Shown here piece after piece: positions 27,813 to 37,147 of a stretch of 64,000 nt of DNA. A model generated the notes under the pieces. The model searched no databases. It was not told where the DNA came from and saw only the letters and a program-made list of their open reading frames with translations. Location of the stretch: the NCBI GenBank assembly GCA_027486835.1, contig JAIXOJ010000144.1, forward strand, positions 19,695-83,694, written 5' to 3'. The stretch is from Chitinophagaceae bacterium. Lineage in GTDB: Bacteria > Bacteroidota > Bacteroidia > Chitinophagales > Chitinophagaceae. Both the position numbers and the translations under genes were made by a program. Position 1 is the stretch's first letter. Every line of letters starts with the position of its first letter.

Positions 27813-29504
27813 TTATCTATTATTTGCATCATTCATTCTGATACGTCTGCCTTTGTAATTCTTACCATCAATGGCTTTAATCATTTGGCTTGCTAAACTT
27901 TGTTCTACTTCCACCCAACTATTCATGTCTTTTACATCAACACGACCTAATGAATCTTTTTTCAAATCACTCATATCTAAAATGAACTGCAAAAGACTGG
28001 CTTTATAAAATCCATCTTTACTACCAAGGTTCACAAACAAACGGGCATATCCACTGCTTGCGGTATTATTTGAATAGCTTCCCCCTCGGCTAGCATTATC
28101 CCTAGACCCTCTACGATCTTGAAAACCTTCATTTCGATTGCCACCGAAATCTCTAGTACGCGGCTGCCTTGCATTATCACGTGTATTTAAGTCTTCAGCG
28201 TTCTCATAATATTTTAAGAAACGATCAAACTCAACAGCAGCCATTCTTTGAAGAATTTCTTCCTTGCTTACATCAGCAAATTTTTCCTGTAGCATAGGTA
28301 AGTAAGTATCGTAATCACCGTGTGTGATATCAACCTCTAAAATTTTATCCATTACTGCATAAAACTGTTTCCTACAAACATCCTTACCACTTGGTATTTC
28401 TACTTTTAATATTTGCGATTGAATTAGACGTTCAATCGACTTCAATTTGAAAGTTTCACGGGCATGTACTATGCTCATGCAAATACCAGTGTTTCCTGCA
28501 CGGCCAGTACGACCGCTACGGTGGGTATACACCTCAATATCATCTGGCAATTCGTAGTTGATAACATGGGTAATACCCTGTACATCAATACCCCTTGCAG
28601 CAACATCTGTTGCAATTAATAATTGAAGTGTCTTATCTCTAAATTCACCCATTACTTTATCACGTTGCGCTTGGGTTAAGTCACCATGTAATGCATCAAT
28701 ATCGTAACCTTCTCTGGTTAATTTTTCTGCAATACCTTGTGCGTCGGCTTTTGTACGTGTAAATATTATTCCATAAATTCCTGGGTTAAAATCAATTAAT
28801 CTTTTTAAAGTTTCATAACGATGTTGCGCTTGTGTAACATAATATTGATGGTCAATACTTTTGTTACCACTATTTACTTTACCAACAGTAACTTCAAAAG
28901 GTTCATTCATGTACTTTTTGCTTACTTTCCTAATTTCAGGAGGCATAGTAGCACTAAACAACCAAGTACTTTCTCTTTTTGGCGTGTTTTGTAAAATGAA
29001 TTCAATATCATCTTTAAAGCCCATGTTCAACATTTCATCGGCTTCATCCAATACTACATATTTAATTTGCTCAAGATCAATTGCTTTTCTTTCAATCAAA
29101 TCAATTAATCGACCTGGTGTTGCCACTACAATTTGAACACCACGTTTCAAATCACGTATCTGAAGGCCAATGCTTGCACCTCCGTAAACAGCTACTACAG
29201 CGATACCCTTAAGGTGTTTCTTAAATAATTCGATTTCATTTACAATTTGAACGCAAAGTTCTCTTGTAGGACAAACAATCAATGCTTGTGGGAAACGATT
29301 TTCAGGCTGTAAAATATGTAATAAAGGCAGACTAAATGCGGCTGTCTTTCCAGTTCCTGTTTGAGCTAAACCAATAAAATCCTTTGTGCCTGAAAGCAAT
29401 ACTGGAATTGCTTTTTCTTGTATTTGTGTTGGGTTCACATACCCCAACTCTGATGTTGCCTGTATTAATCTGGCATCTAAACCCAACTCTTCAAAAGTCA
29501 TCAT
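27813..29504 (-). CDS. DEAD-box ATP-dependent RNA helicase, CsdA/DeaD-like
   Basis: This 563-residue RNA helicase remodels structured RNA, typically in ribosome assembly or cold adaptation. All DEAD-box motifs are visible: AQTGTGKTAAF (I), PTRELC (Ia), DEADEML (II), SATMP (III), IFTRTKADAQ (IV region) and HRSGRTGRAG (VI). A linker rich in Arg, Gly and Asn (about 425-475) leads to a C-terminal RRM-like DbpA domain (about 485-560, ARLFVNLGSKDGFYKASLL). This layout matches DeaD/CsdA-type helicases and not RhlE. A TACTTTTA box about 20-30 bases upstream of the ATG is a possible promoter. It heads the run of genes that continues into DAHP synthase 33 bases later. Confidence 0.92.
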   Translation of the reverse strand: MMTFEELGLDARLIQATSELGYVNPTQIQEKAIPVLLSGTKDFIGLAQTGTGKTAAFSLPLLHILQPENRFPQALIVCPTRELCVQIVNEIELFKKHLKGIAVVAVYGGASIGLQIRDLKRGVQIVVATPGRLIDLIERKAIDLEQIKYVVLDEADEMLNMGFKDDIEFILQNTPKRESTWLFSATMPPEIRKVSKKYMNEPFEVTVGKVNSGNKSIDHQYYVTQAQHRYETLKRLIDFNPGIYGIIFTRTKADAQGIAEKLTREGYDIDALHGDLTQAQRDKVMGEFRDKTLQLLIATDVAARGIDVQGITHVINYELPDDIEVYTHRSGRTGRAGNTGICMSIVHARETFKLKSIERLIQSQILKVEIPSGKDVCRKQFYAVMDKILEVDITHGDYDTYLPMLQEKFADVSKEEILQRMAAVEFDRFLKYYENAEDLNTRDNARQPRTRDFGGNRNEGFQDRRGSRDNASRGGSYSNNTASSGYARLFVNLGSKDGFYKASLLQFILDMSDLKKDSLGRVDVKDMNSWVEVEQSLASQMIKAIDGKNYKGRRIRMNDANNR

Positions 29505-29799
29505 GTATATTTAAAAGTTTGCGGTAAAAGTAACTGATTCAAGGTTTTGAGCGGTTTTTGTTTATTTCCGCAGCATTGAATCTAGTTCATTTACACTGAA
29601 TACTTGAGCGGTAAAACTATACTATTTTGATGTACAGATGCGAAAGAAATTCGCCAAATGTTGCAAATACCTAGATTCACAACCTAAAATAATCAATTAT
29701 GTATAGTAAGTAAAAACTATTTTTCGCTGATAAACCCTTAAAGCTGGTAATCTTCCGATTTAATAAAACTCCAATTAAATGCTGGATTAATTTCCAAAA

Positions 29800-30378
29800 T
29801 TATTTGCCTAGTTTCTGCTTTCTAATTCTGCTTAAATGCCTGGGTGTTATACCAATATAGGTGGCTAACATATACTGAGGTACAGATTGCAATAAATATG
29901 GGTTGTTTTCAATCATCTGGTCATAACGTTGCTCTGGCGTTAATAATAGTAGGGCAGATGAACGCTGATTCAACCAAATAAACAATTGTTCCGCAATCTT
30001 TCTGCCTACTTTCTGATAAATTGGTTTTTTATTGTACAATATTTGCATGTTATCAAAATTTAATTGTATCAATGTAGTGTTTTCTATCGCATCAATATTT
30101 TCGAGGGAGGGGCTTCGAGTTAAAAAACTTTCATAAGATGAGATGTATTCATTGGTTCCTACAAACCCTAAACTAACTTCTAATCCGTTGGAATTCATGT
30201 ACATTCTTAATAATCCAGAACTGATGAACGAAACATGGTTGCATACTTCTCCCTCTTTGATAAGAAACTCACCTTTTTGTAGCGATTTAAAAGTCAACAT
30301 GTTTTCCAAAACCTCCCATTCTTCATCTGTTATTTCGGGAGCTAACCTTTGGTAATATTCTCGTATTTGGGCAAACAC
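29800..30378 (-). CDS. Crp/Fnr-family transcriptional regulator
   Basis: This 192-residue regulator starts at GTG 30378, as no ATG fits. The N-terminal cyclic-nucleotide-binding fold (about 20-120) shows LQKGEFLIKEGEVCNHVSFI, VSLGFVGTNEYISS and SFLTRSPS. The C-terminus is a short helix-turn-helix (about 165-190, ATYIGITPRHLSRIRKQKL). The cAMP-binding RxS pocket is not evident, so the ligand is unknown and may be absent, as in many Bacteroidota members. It has no Fe-S cysteines of the Fnr type. Genes of this subclass are often single-gene units controlling unrelated targets. It is separated from the helicase by 295 bases and from the kinase gene by about 100 bases. Confidence 0.85.
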   Translation of the reverse strand: MFAQIREYYQRLAPEITDEEWEVLENMLTFKSLQKGEFLIKEGEVCNHVSFISSGLLRMYMNSNGLEVSLGFVGTNEYISSYESFLTRSPSLENIDAIENTTLIQLNFDNMQILYNKKPIYQKVGRKIAEQLFIWLNQRSSALLLLTPEQRYDQMIENNPYLLQSVPQYMLATYIGITPRHLSRIRKQKLGK

Positions 30379-30476
30379 AGTAGCGAAAAGTGGGGCTTTC
30401 TAATGTTGAAATGACTTATCAAAATCCTATTATTTTGATAAGTCCACAATATTTTCATTTAAAATCAAACAATAAA

Positions 30477-31109
30477 TTAAAAGAGGCCATAAAACTGGCT
30501 TTCAATTTTTCGAATAATCTCACCAAAATGTTCATTGTTTTCTGCAAACTTGTTTTTATCGCAGTCAATGATCATTACAGGTCCTTCTTTGTACTCTTCA
30601 ATAAATTTATCGTAATACAGGTTTAGTTTGCGTAAATAATCAAGTCGAATATTTTCTTCGTAATCCCTGCCTCTTTTCTGAATTTGATGCACCAAAGTGG
30701 GCACTGAAGCTTTCAAATAGATCAATAAATCTGGCGGCTGCACCATTGATTTAAGTGTTTGAAAAAAGGTAAAGTAGTTTTCAAAATCACGCTTGCTCAT
30801 TAAGTTCATATCATGAAGGTTGGGCGCAAAAATGTTGGCATCTTCATAGATGGTTCTGTCTTGAACAATGGTATCTACCCCCCTTCTTATCTCAAGTAGT
30901 TGCTTTAGCCTGCTATTTAAAAAATAGATTTGTAGATTAAAACTCCAACGGGGCATATCTTCATAAAAATCAAGCAAATAAGGGTTGTGATCTACATCTT
31001 CATACTGGGGAATCCATTTAAACTGCTTACTGAGCATTTCAGTAAGTGTGGTTTTGCCCGCACCAATATTTCCAGCAATGGCAATATGCAAAGGTTTTTG
31101 CGTACTCAT
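30477..31109 (-). CDS. Deoxynucleoside kinase
   Basis: This 210-residue kinase phosphorylates deoxyribonucleosides for dNTP salvage. The P-loop GNIGAGKTT lies near residue 13, and YEDVDHNPYL provides the Glu typical of deoxyadenosine/deoxyguanosine kinases. The catalytic DRTIYED block lies near residue 84, and the LID is Arg-rich (QKRGRDYEENI). Length and motifs fit the bacterial dAK/dGK family closely. Bacteroidota commonly have a single gene of this type without known operon partners. It lies between the Crp-like regulator and trpS on the same strand, with gaps of about 100 and 140 bases, so independent transcription is likely. The nucleoside preference cannot be fixed from sequence. Confidence 0.9.
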   Translation of the reverse strand: MSTQKPLHIAIAGNIGAGKTTLTEMLSKQFKWIPQYEDVDHNPYLLDFYEDMPRWSFNLQIYFLNSRLKQLLEIRRGVDTIVQDRTIYEDANIFAPNLHDMNLMSKRDFENYFTFFQTLKSMVQPPDLLIYLKASVPTLVHQIQKRGRDYEENIRLDYLRKLNLYYDKFIEEYKEGPVMIIDCDKNKFAENNEHFGEIIRKIESQFYGLF

Positions 31110-31248
31110 AAAAATTATTTTATTATTGACTTATCCTATTTGCAAGAATTTTTTTACCAAATAGGGAAGGATGATTACAATTTATAAAGATTGGCTGCAT
31201 TTGCATCCAAACTATTCTTATTAAAAACACTAGTTGTATTGAGTTAAA

Positions 31249-32259
31249 TTAATAGACTAACCCTATTGCATTTCTTACTTCGGAAAGGGTAGCTGCAGCA
31301 CTAACTCGTGCTTTTTCCGCACCTGTCTTTATAATTTTTGCTAGCAAAACCTTATCAGATTCGATGGCGATGGCCTTTTCTCTTATGGGAGCTACAAATT
31401 GAATCATATCTTCTGCCAATTGTTTTTTAAAATCACCGTATCTGATGATACAATTCCCTTCGCTGCTGGCATTAAAATCATCCTCAAAATTTTTTACAAC
31501 ATCGGGTTGACTAACGAGTTTTAGCAGCGTAAAAAGATTATCAATATACTCTGGTTTAACACTATTTGTTTCTAATGGCCCTTGATCTGTTTTGGCTTTC
31601 ATTATTTTTTTCCGTATCAACTCATCACTATCTGCGAGATAAATTGTGTTTAGTTGGTTTTCACTTTTACTCATTTTTCCGTTGCCATCTAAACTTAAAA
31701 TTTTTACTAGCTCGCCACCATAATTAAAAGCATAAGGTTCTGGAAATACTGTACCATAACGATGATTGAACCTTTGAGCAAAATTTCTTGCCATTTCTAA
31801 ATGTTGCTCTTGATCCTTGCCTACGGGTACTTTAACTGCACGATGAATTAAAATATCTGCTGCTTGTAGTACCGGGTAAGTTAGTAATCCAGCATTTACG
31901 TTTTCGGGCTGCAATCGTACTTTATCCTTGAAAGTGGCGGTTTTTTCTAACTCCCCTTTGTAGGCGAGCATATTAAGATATAGATACAATTCCGCTATTT
32001 CTGGTACATCACTTTGTACGTAAAAAGCCACTTTTTCTGGGTCTAATCCACAGGCAACATTTTCTGCTATAACCCTGTTTACGGCTGCATGTAATGCTTT
32101 AGTGTCGGGATGGGTAGTTAAGCTGTGCCAATTGGCAACAAAAAAATAGCAATTATACTCGTCTTGCATGCGCACATAATTGCGCATTGCCCCAAAATAA
32201 TTACCCAAGTGCAAGAATCCCGTTGGGCGTATTCCACTTAAAACTACCTCTTTATTCAT
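31249..32259 (-). CDS. trpS: Tryptophanyl-tRNA synthetase
   Basis: This enzyme charges tRNA-Trp with tryptophan. The start at 32259 (MNKEVVLSGIRPTG) is preferred over the ATG 12 codons upstream, since bacterial TrpS begins at this strand. This gives 336 residues, the normal length. Class I signatures are present: HLGN in FLHLGNYFGA (HIGH equivalent) and KMSKSENQ near residue 195-202 (KMSKS loop). PVGKDQEQHLEMAR is the conserved tryptophanyl-adenylate block. No T-box or other leader element was recognised, as expected in Bacteroidota. The gene is separated from the kinase gene by about 140 bases and from the DUF4258 gene by about 150. Confidence 0.95.
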   Translation of the reverse strand: MNKEVVLSGIRPTGFLHLGNYFGAMRNYVRMQDEYNCYFFVANWHSLTTHPDTKALHAAVNRVIAENVACGLDPEKVAFYVQSDVPEIAELYLYLNMLAYKGELEKTATFKDKVRLQPENVNAGLLTYPVLQAADILIHRAVKVPVGKDQEQHLEMARNFAQRFNHRYGTVFPEPYAFNYGGELVKILSLDGNGKMSKSENQLNTIYLADSDELIRKKIMKAKTDQGPLETNSVKPEYIDNLFTLLKLVSQPDVVKNFEDDFNASSEGNCIIRYGDFKKQLAEDMIQFVAPIREKAIAIESDKVLLAKIIKTGAEKARVSAAATLSEVRNAIGLVY

Positions 32260-32410
32260 AAGCGGGCGAAGATACTGTTTGAAAATTGGCAGCAAAATCT
32301 ATGTTTCATGGTATTTACCAACAAATTGTCATCCTGAAAAAGCATTAGTATTCTACTATTGCTATCCGTTTTCTGTGCTCTACCACTACCTCATTTTGAG
32401 TTATTATTCC

Positions 32411-32887
32411 TTACCAAGCATAGGGAGCTTTAGAAGTGTCGCAATTGCAGGGCCAATTTTGTTCTAGATCTATACAGGTGATCACCGTTAGTTTGTCGTT
32501 GCCACAAGGTGCTGCTATGATTCGGATATGCTGGTGCTCCATGCTAGTGTAACCTTCCAAAGCAAAACGCTTTTTGCATTCCCCTTTGTCGTCAAGCTGG
32601 CTTTTTTTATAATTGACAAAAGGGTGGTGTAAAATTTCTTTCACTTCTTCCTCAGTAATATGCCTACACTCCATTCTACAACGAGCGTGCTTGGAATAAA
32701 ATATTGCTGCCGAATCCCACTGAAATGGTGGCGGTTCTTTTTCCTGTGGTTGGACGGCCAATGACCCTGGCTTTACCGATGCTGGCCCCGTTAATCTCTT
32801 GGCTGTAAATGCAATAATGAAAACGACAAACAACAAAATGTACGATACCAATATTTTACTTTGCCTGTTCTTGCGCTTTATCTCCAT
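32411..32887 (-). CDS. Membrane-anchored DUF4258-like protein
   Basis: The 158-residue product has basic residues followed by a single hydrophobic helix (about 13-30, LVSYILLFVVFIIAFT), then a linker and a DUF4258-like domain (about 65-150). Key motifs are FYSKHARCRMECRHITEEEVKEIL and RIIAAPCGNDKLTVITCI, with a C-terminal Cys pair (PCNCD). DUF4258 is related in fold to RelE/BECR-type proteins, and most members are free cytoplasmic proteins, so the membrane anchor is unusual. The six or so cysteines in an exported domain suggest disulphides or metal binding; this is inference. It stands alone, 151 bases before the uxuA stop on the same strand. Confidence 0.6.
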   Translation of the reverse strand: MEIKRKNRQSKILVSYILLFVVFIIAFTAKRLTGPASVKPGSLAVQPQEKEPPPFQWDSAAIFYSKHARCRMECRHITEEEVKEILHHPFVNYKKSQLDDKGECKKRFALEGYTSMEHQHIRIIAAPCGNDKLTVITCIDLEQNWPCNCDTSKAPYAW

Positions 32888-33038
32888 ACAACATCAAGTT
32901 TTGTTACTTTCCATTTTTTTGACCACTGAACAATACCGAAGGGGTATTGATAGTGCCTACCCCTTCGTTTTAATTGTCAATATATTGCATTGTGGGCGAA
33001 ATCAATACACTAAATTTTGATTTCACCGTATAAAACAT

Positions 33039-34211
33039 TCAGCCCCAATTCTCTAACATTGAGCAAACTATACCTAATTCTAAACCCCTCAATTCGGCCA
33101 AGCCGCGTAAACGGCCAATGGCACTATAACCCGGGTTGGTTTTCTTTTTTAAATCGTCCAACATTTGGTGGCCGTGATCTGGACGCATGGGGATGGACAA
33201 TTGGCGACCTTGCATCACTTGTACCAAGGCTTTTACAACTCCGTACATGTTTACATTGCCTTCTAAGTGGTTGGCCTCATAAAAATTCCCTTCTTCATCG
33301 CGCTGGGTGCTGCGGAGATGTACAAAATTGATACGCTCGCCAAATTGCAACACCATCGCTGGCAAATCATTATCGGCCCTTACGCCAAAAGAACCCGTGC
33401 AGAAACACAATCCATTGCTTTCATTTGGTACCGCATCAAAAAGCGCTTGCACATGTGCAGCAGTACTAACCACTCTAGGTAATCCGAATATGGCGTAGGG
33501 AGGATCGTCTGGATGTATCACCAATTTAACCCCAACTGCATCAGCTACTGGTGTTACTTGCTGTAAAAAGAAAATCAAATTTTGCTGCAATACTTCGGCA
33601 GTAATGCCCTCGTAAGTGTCTAAAGCTGCTTGAAATTTTTCTAGTGTAAAACTTTCTTCGCTGCCCGGAAGACCCGCAATGATGTTGCGTTGAAGCAATT
33701 GCTTTTCATCATCGGTCATTGAAACTAACTTGGCTTGGGCTTTTTCCAATTCTTCTGGGGTATAATCAGCTTCTGCATTCGGGCGTTTTAAAATGAGGGC
33801 ATCAAAAGCAATCATAGCTGATTTCTCAAACCGAAGGGCTTTGCTACCATCTTCGCAAGTGTAACTTAAATCTGTACGTGTCCAGTCGAGTACTGGCATA
33901 AAGTTGTACGTGACCGTTTTGATTCCGCAAGCAGCTAGGTTTCTAAGGGATTGCTGATAGTGTTTAATATAAGTATGATAATCGCCTTTTTGGGTTTTTA
34001 TGTCCTCATGTACTGGAACACTCTCCACCACATCCCAAGCTAAACCCGCTTCTTCAATAATTCGTTTACGGGTAGTAATTTCTTCTACCGTCCACACCTG
34101 ACCGTTGGGTATATGGTGCAAAGCGGTAACTACACCTGTGCATCCAGCCTGTTTAATATCTGATAAACTTACAGGGTCATTAGGCCCGAACCAACGCATG
34201 GTTTGTGTCAT
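33039..34211 (-). CDS. uxuA: Mannonate dehydratase
   Basis: UxuA dehydrates D-mannonate to 2-keto-3-deoxygluconate in glucuronate catabolism. The start at 34211 ([16 protein letters not shown]) aligns with the known family N-terminus; the ATG 3 codons upstream overlaps a promoter-like box. The 390-residue length is normal. Visible blocks are [73 protein letters not shown] and [10 protein letters not shown]. The metal-binding Cys, His and Asp residues of the family lie in these blocks. The gene appears alone, but it fits with the pectin- and uronate-directed secreted enzymes at 17-21 kb. No uxaC or kdgK partner lies in the window. Confidence 0.93.
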   Translation of the reverse strand: MTQTMRWFGPNDPVSLSDIKQAGCTGVVTALHHIPNGQVWTVEEITTRKRIIEEAGLAWDVVESVPVHEDIKTQKGDYHTYIKHYQQSLRNLAACGIKTVTYNFMPVLDWTRTDLSYTCEDGSKALRFEKSAMIAFDALILKRPNAEADYTPEELEKAQAKLVSMTDDEKQLLQRNIIAGLPGSEESFTLEKFQAALDTYEGITAEVLQQNLIFFLQQVTPVADAVGVKLVIHPDDPPYAIFGLPRVVSTAAHVQALFDAVPNESNGLCFCTGSFGVRADNDLPAMVLQFGERINFVHLRSTQRDEEGNFYEANHLEGNVNMYGVVKALVQVMQGRQLSIPMRPDHGHQMLDDLKKKTNPGYSAIGRLRGLAELRGLELGIVCSMLENWG

Positions 34212-34219
34212 CTTTAGCA

Positions 34220-34227
34220 TAAAAGTA
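34220..34227 (-). promoter_or_regulatory. Possible -7 element of uxuA
   Basis: On the minus strand TACTTTTA lies 8 bases before the ATG at 34211, one base off TAnnTTTG. If used, the transcript would begin at or near the start codon. This also argues against the upstream ATG, whose A lies inside the box. The remaining gap to 34524 holds nothing recognisable. Confidence 0.35.
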
Positions 34228-34524
34228 CATTTATTTTATTCGTTATAAAAAGCCTATTTACATGAAAATGTAATCAATCGGATGGCAATGGTTTTGGCAA
34301 TCTCAATACGTTTACATGGCAAATACAGCTAGTTGCAAATGTGCAGCAATTCAAGCAAAAGCCTGCTTACATTTTACTTGCAGGTTAAATAAGCTGTGAT
34401 TCCTTTCTAACTTTTAAAGGGAAATTGGAACAAGGATGGTTTAACCATACTGCCAAAGCGTTAGGCATTTTTGTCTTATTATCAAGCAACTTAGTATTCA
34501 AATAAGCGCCTAATGCGAATTAAC

Positions 34525-35079
34525 TTATACCATTCGTAACCGCTTATTGGTTTCTTCTAAATCGAAAGCTTCATAGTTGTACTCCTCCCCATACCATTCT
34601 AACAAATCTGCATGTGCGGGGTGATTGGGATTGTTTAATATCTCCAAACTGGCATAGAATGAAACGATGCCACCGCAATCTTCTGGTGGGGCACTCATTT
34701 TTCCTGCTATGCACAATGGGTATTTGAGAGCATGATCAAAATCAGGAAATTTCATTACTTTAATTTGGTGTTCCCAGCTATCACCAAAGTCATACAGGTA
34801 CGTAAAGTTGCATTTTTGATCTTTAATCACATCACCCAGCTCTATACTTGTAGCATCTAAGATTTCACGTTCTTCCTCCTCTTCGTCTTCTTCACCCACC
34901 TCCCCTATTCGTTGGTTCTTAAATTTAAATTCAAATAAATGGGCGTTCTCCCATCCCATGGCCGCTTGAATAATATTGTGCAAATCGAAGAATGTGGTAT
35001 CCTTCGCAACCAATAATGTACGCCAGATAAGCGGATCTGAGTCCGAAAGGGAAATTTTTAGTTGAATAACCTGAGGCAT
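34525..35079 (-). CDS. Plasmid pRiA4b ORF-3-like family protein
   Basis: The 184-residue product matches the pRiA4b ORF-3-like family: QLKISLSDSDPLIWRTLLV, then TTFFDLHNIIQAAMGWENAHL, and FTYLYDFGDSWEHQIKV, ending with a C-terminal CGG/Y block (PPEDCGGIVSFYASL). Family members occur on plasmids, beside IS1096-like elements and in chromosomes; the molecular function is unknown. An acidic insert (residues 60-70, EEDEEEEERE) is notable. The gene lies alone at the border between the core region to the left and accessory DNA to the right, consistent with horizontal mobility. No transposase gene was found beside it. Confidence 0.82.
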   Translation of the reverse strand: MPQVIQLKISLSDSDPLIWRTLLVAKDTTFFDLHNIIQAAMGWENAHLFEFKFKNQRIGEVGEEDEEEEEREILDATSIELGDVIKDQKCNFTYLYDFGDSWEHQIKVMKFPDFDHALKYPLCIAGKMSAPPEDCGGIVSFYASLEILNNPNHPAHADLLEWYGEEYNYEAFDLEETNKRLRMV

Positions 35080-35527
35080 AGTTGTTCAGAAATAATTAAA
35101 TGGGGTGTAAATGATGTTAAAATAGGGCAACTACTTAAAATATTCAGCAATTGATTGGTGCAAAATAAGGTTTCTATTAGGTATAGGAGGAACGATTTGG
35201 AAATTAGTAAGTTAGATGTAGATATTTAGTTAGAGGGTGTAACAAAAAAGGCGTATGGTTACAATGCATTAATCACTATTTTGTAATAACTTTTTTAAAG
35301 GCTATACTTCAAACCTTGAGCTACAAACAAACATTTAGCTTGAGTTGCGAAGGAAATGATTGATGTTTCTGATATCCAAAATAATGAGAGTACTGATCCT
35401 GCTATTATTTGAAAAAGTGAAAACCTAAACGAGTGTGTTTCGGAAAGCTCGATTATTTGTTTAGGCTATACTTTTTGGGGGAAGAATTCGCGCTGTGGAA
35501 TAGCTTAGCTTAAATCTTATTCCATTC
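35080..35527. other. Intergenic stretch, possibly degenerate
   Basis: This 448-bp AT-rich stretch has only short frames on either strand. Patches near 35340-35520 look as if they once coded but give no recognisable product. No hairpin of terminator quality or repeat family member was seen. Confidence 0.35.
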
Positions 35528-35728
35528 CTAACTTCCATATTGCCATAACTTTTTTAATTTATAGCCATCCAATTGTAGTGTTAGTAATATATTTCCACGA
35601 TGGTATCTAATTGTTCCCCCGCAATGCTTTGAGGTTGTATAACTTGATGCTTCTACTGTTAAAGAGTTAATGTGCATAAAAATTAGTTCTATGATTGATA
35701 AATCACGTATCAATAATTTGTTGCTCAA
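35528..35728 (-). CDS. Doubtful small ORF, perhaps a gene remnant
   Basis: A 66-codon frame opens with TTG, with a first ATG at codon 18 (MHINSLTVEASS), giving about 49 residues. The C-terminal part (TTSKHCGGTIRYHRGNILLT) looks protein-like with beta-strand patterning. Another frame upstream carries KTPKYGMTPIEQQIIDT before a stop, so a frameshifted small gene is possible. There is no recognised domain and no Shine-Dalgarno-like signal. I include it because 35080-35781 would otherwise be empty. Treat it as uncertain. Confidence 0.2.
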   Translation of the reverse strand: MSNKLLIRDLSIIELIFMHINSLTVEASSYTTSKHCGGTIRYHRGNILLTLQLDGYKLKKLWQYGS

Positions 35729-35781
35729 TTGGTGTCATACCATATTTAGGAGTTTTTAATTTAATTATTGGGATAAATGTA

Positions 35782-36780
35782 TTATAACAAGTGTAAAATA
35801 TCTTCCCAGTAATCTTCATCGTAAATGTGAAATTCCTTTTGCAAGGCAATAATATCTCTAATCATTTTTTTTATGGACTCGTTATTTGGCTCCAACATTA
35901 ATTGATCCTTCAACTTATCGGTTATCTCTTCAACCGCTTCTGCCCCTTTTTCTTTTGCAGCTTTTTCCGCCTCCTCCCGTTCTTTTTGTCTTTTAAATAT
36001 TTCGGTGTAGTCAGCCACTATTTCGTATTGTATTTTCTTCTGCTTTATTATTTCCTCTCTGAATTGTTTGTTTGTTTTGTATTGTTTAGTGCCTTCATAC
36101 ATTGAAAATAGCATGGGCACGGCAATGCAAAATTCTTCTCTGGTAGTGCCTTTGGTACTCATAAAATGTTCTAATTCATCAGCTTTGAACTTAATCTTAT
36201 CTAGCTTTAAAAATATTTGATTACGTGTAAGGGGCGGTCTATCATAGGGTGATTTAACGTCCTTCTTTATTTCCTCAATAGGTGGTGTTTCTTCAACAAT
36301 TGGCTTCGGAGCAGCAGGTACATTTTCTGGCCCTAACAAATGCAATACTTCTGTCCACTCGGCTTCATTATAATTCTTATGCTCTTTTTCTGTTTTTATA
36401 ATTAGGTTCGCAATTGATTTTGCTTCGGGGCTTGCAGGATTCTCTAGCAGTTTTCTCCTTACTTCATTTTTTAAATCCATGTAGGCTATATGCCTTTGTT
36501 TTGCCAGAGCATCAAGCTCAACATCGTCCATCATTTCCTTTATTTCAGCATCTACTATTCCTTCTTCCAGTATAGCGATGTTTTTATCCAGGACTGCAAG
36601 GTTTTTCCTTAACTCGTCATTATGATACTCGGTAGGAATATCGTTAGCTAAAGATTTTATTACCTCCATTAATTCAATGTGTTCCTTATCGGTTAGGCCG
36701 TTTAAAAACTCATCTACTTTTTCTGGCTCCGTTTTTTTCGACTCAAATAAACCCAATACAAATTCTTTCGTAAATTTCAT
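35782..36780 (-). CDS. Hypothetical charged helical protein with internal duplication
   Basis: This 332-residue cytoplasmic-looking protein has no signal peptide or membrane segment. It is rich in Glu, Lys and Leu, with long predicted helices and probable coiled coil at about 235-275 (KRQKEREEAEKAAKEKGAE). Two similar segments share a pattern: LIIKTEKEHKNYNEAEWTEV near 127-147, ending LHLLG, and DIIALQKEFHIYDEDYWEDI at the C-terminus, ending LHLL. They indicate an internal duplication separated by a Pro-rich linker (PAAPKPIVEETPPIEEIKK). I do not recognise the family. It is flanked by accessory genes and broken genes on the same strand and is probably transcribed alone. Confidence 0.65.
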   Translation of the reverse strand: MKFTKEFVLGLFESKKTEPEKVDEFLNGLTDKEHIELMEVIKSLANDIPTEYHNDELRKNLAVLDKNIAILEEGIVDAEIKEMMDDVELDALAKQRHIAYMDLKNEVRRKLLENPASPEAKSIANLIIKTEKEHKNYNEAEWTEVLHLLGPENVPAAPKPIVEETPPIEEIKKDVKSPYDRPPLTRNQIFLKLDKIKFKADELEHFMSTKGTTREEFCIAVPMLFSMYEGTKQYKTNKQFREEIIKQKKIQYEIVADYTEIFKRQKEREEAEKAAKEKGAEAVEEITDKLKDQLMLEPNNESIKKMIRDIIALQKEFHIYDEDYWEDILHLL

Positions 36781-37147
36781 AGTAATTTTTCTTTATTACT
36801 TAACTATCCTTTTTTATCCCTTTTAGTTTGAATGATGCATAAACAGGTGCTGAGCCGTAAAAATAAATACTTGTAAGCAATTTTCTAGCTAGTGATTTAG
36901 CAAAAAGTTTTACCCTTTTACAATCAAACATTTAAGCTTCGCAATATTGTTGTGGAATCTGATATACATCGGATTAAATCCTATCAATTGCCAGTTATAA
37001 ACTCGGGTTTATTCTCTAAAGCGACTATTGACAAACTTCACTCATCAAATGTGCTAGGTTAAAACGACGAGTTTTAGAGAAACTTTGACTTAAAATGGAT
37101 ACTATGCTAAACAACAATAATTTTGAAGACAATACAGAACAGACTAA
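36781..37147. other. Intergenic stretch with a partial dispersed repeat
   Basis: Around 36985-37020 the sequence TGCCAGTTATAAACTCGGGT resembles the 81-bp repeats at 41465 and 43695 (ATGCCAGTTACAAACTGG), but it is diverged. The rest is AT-rich without a gene or clear promoter. Confidence 0.4.
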
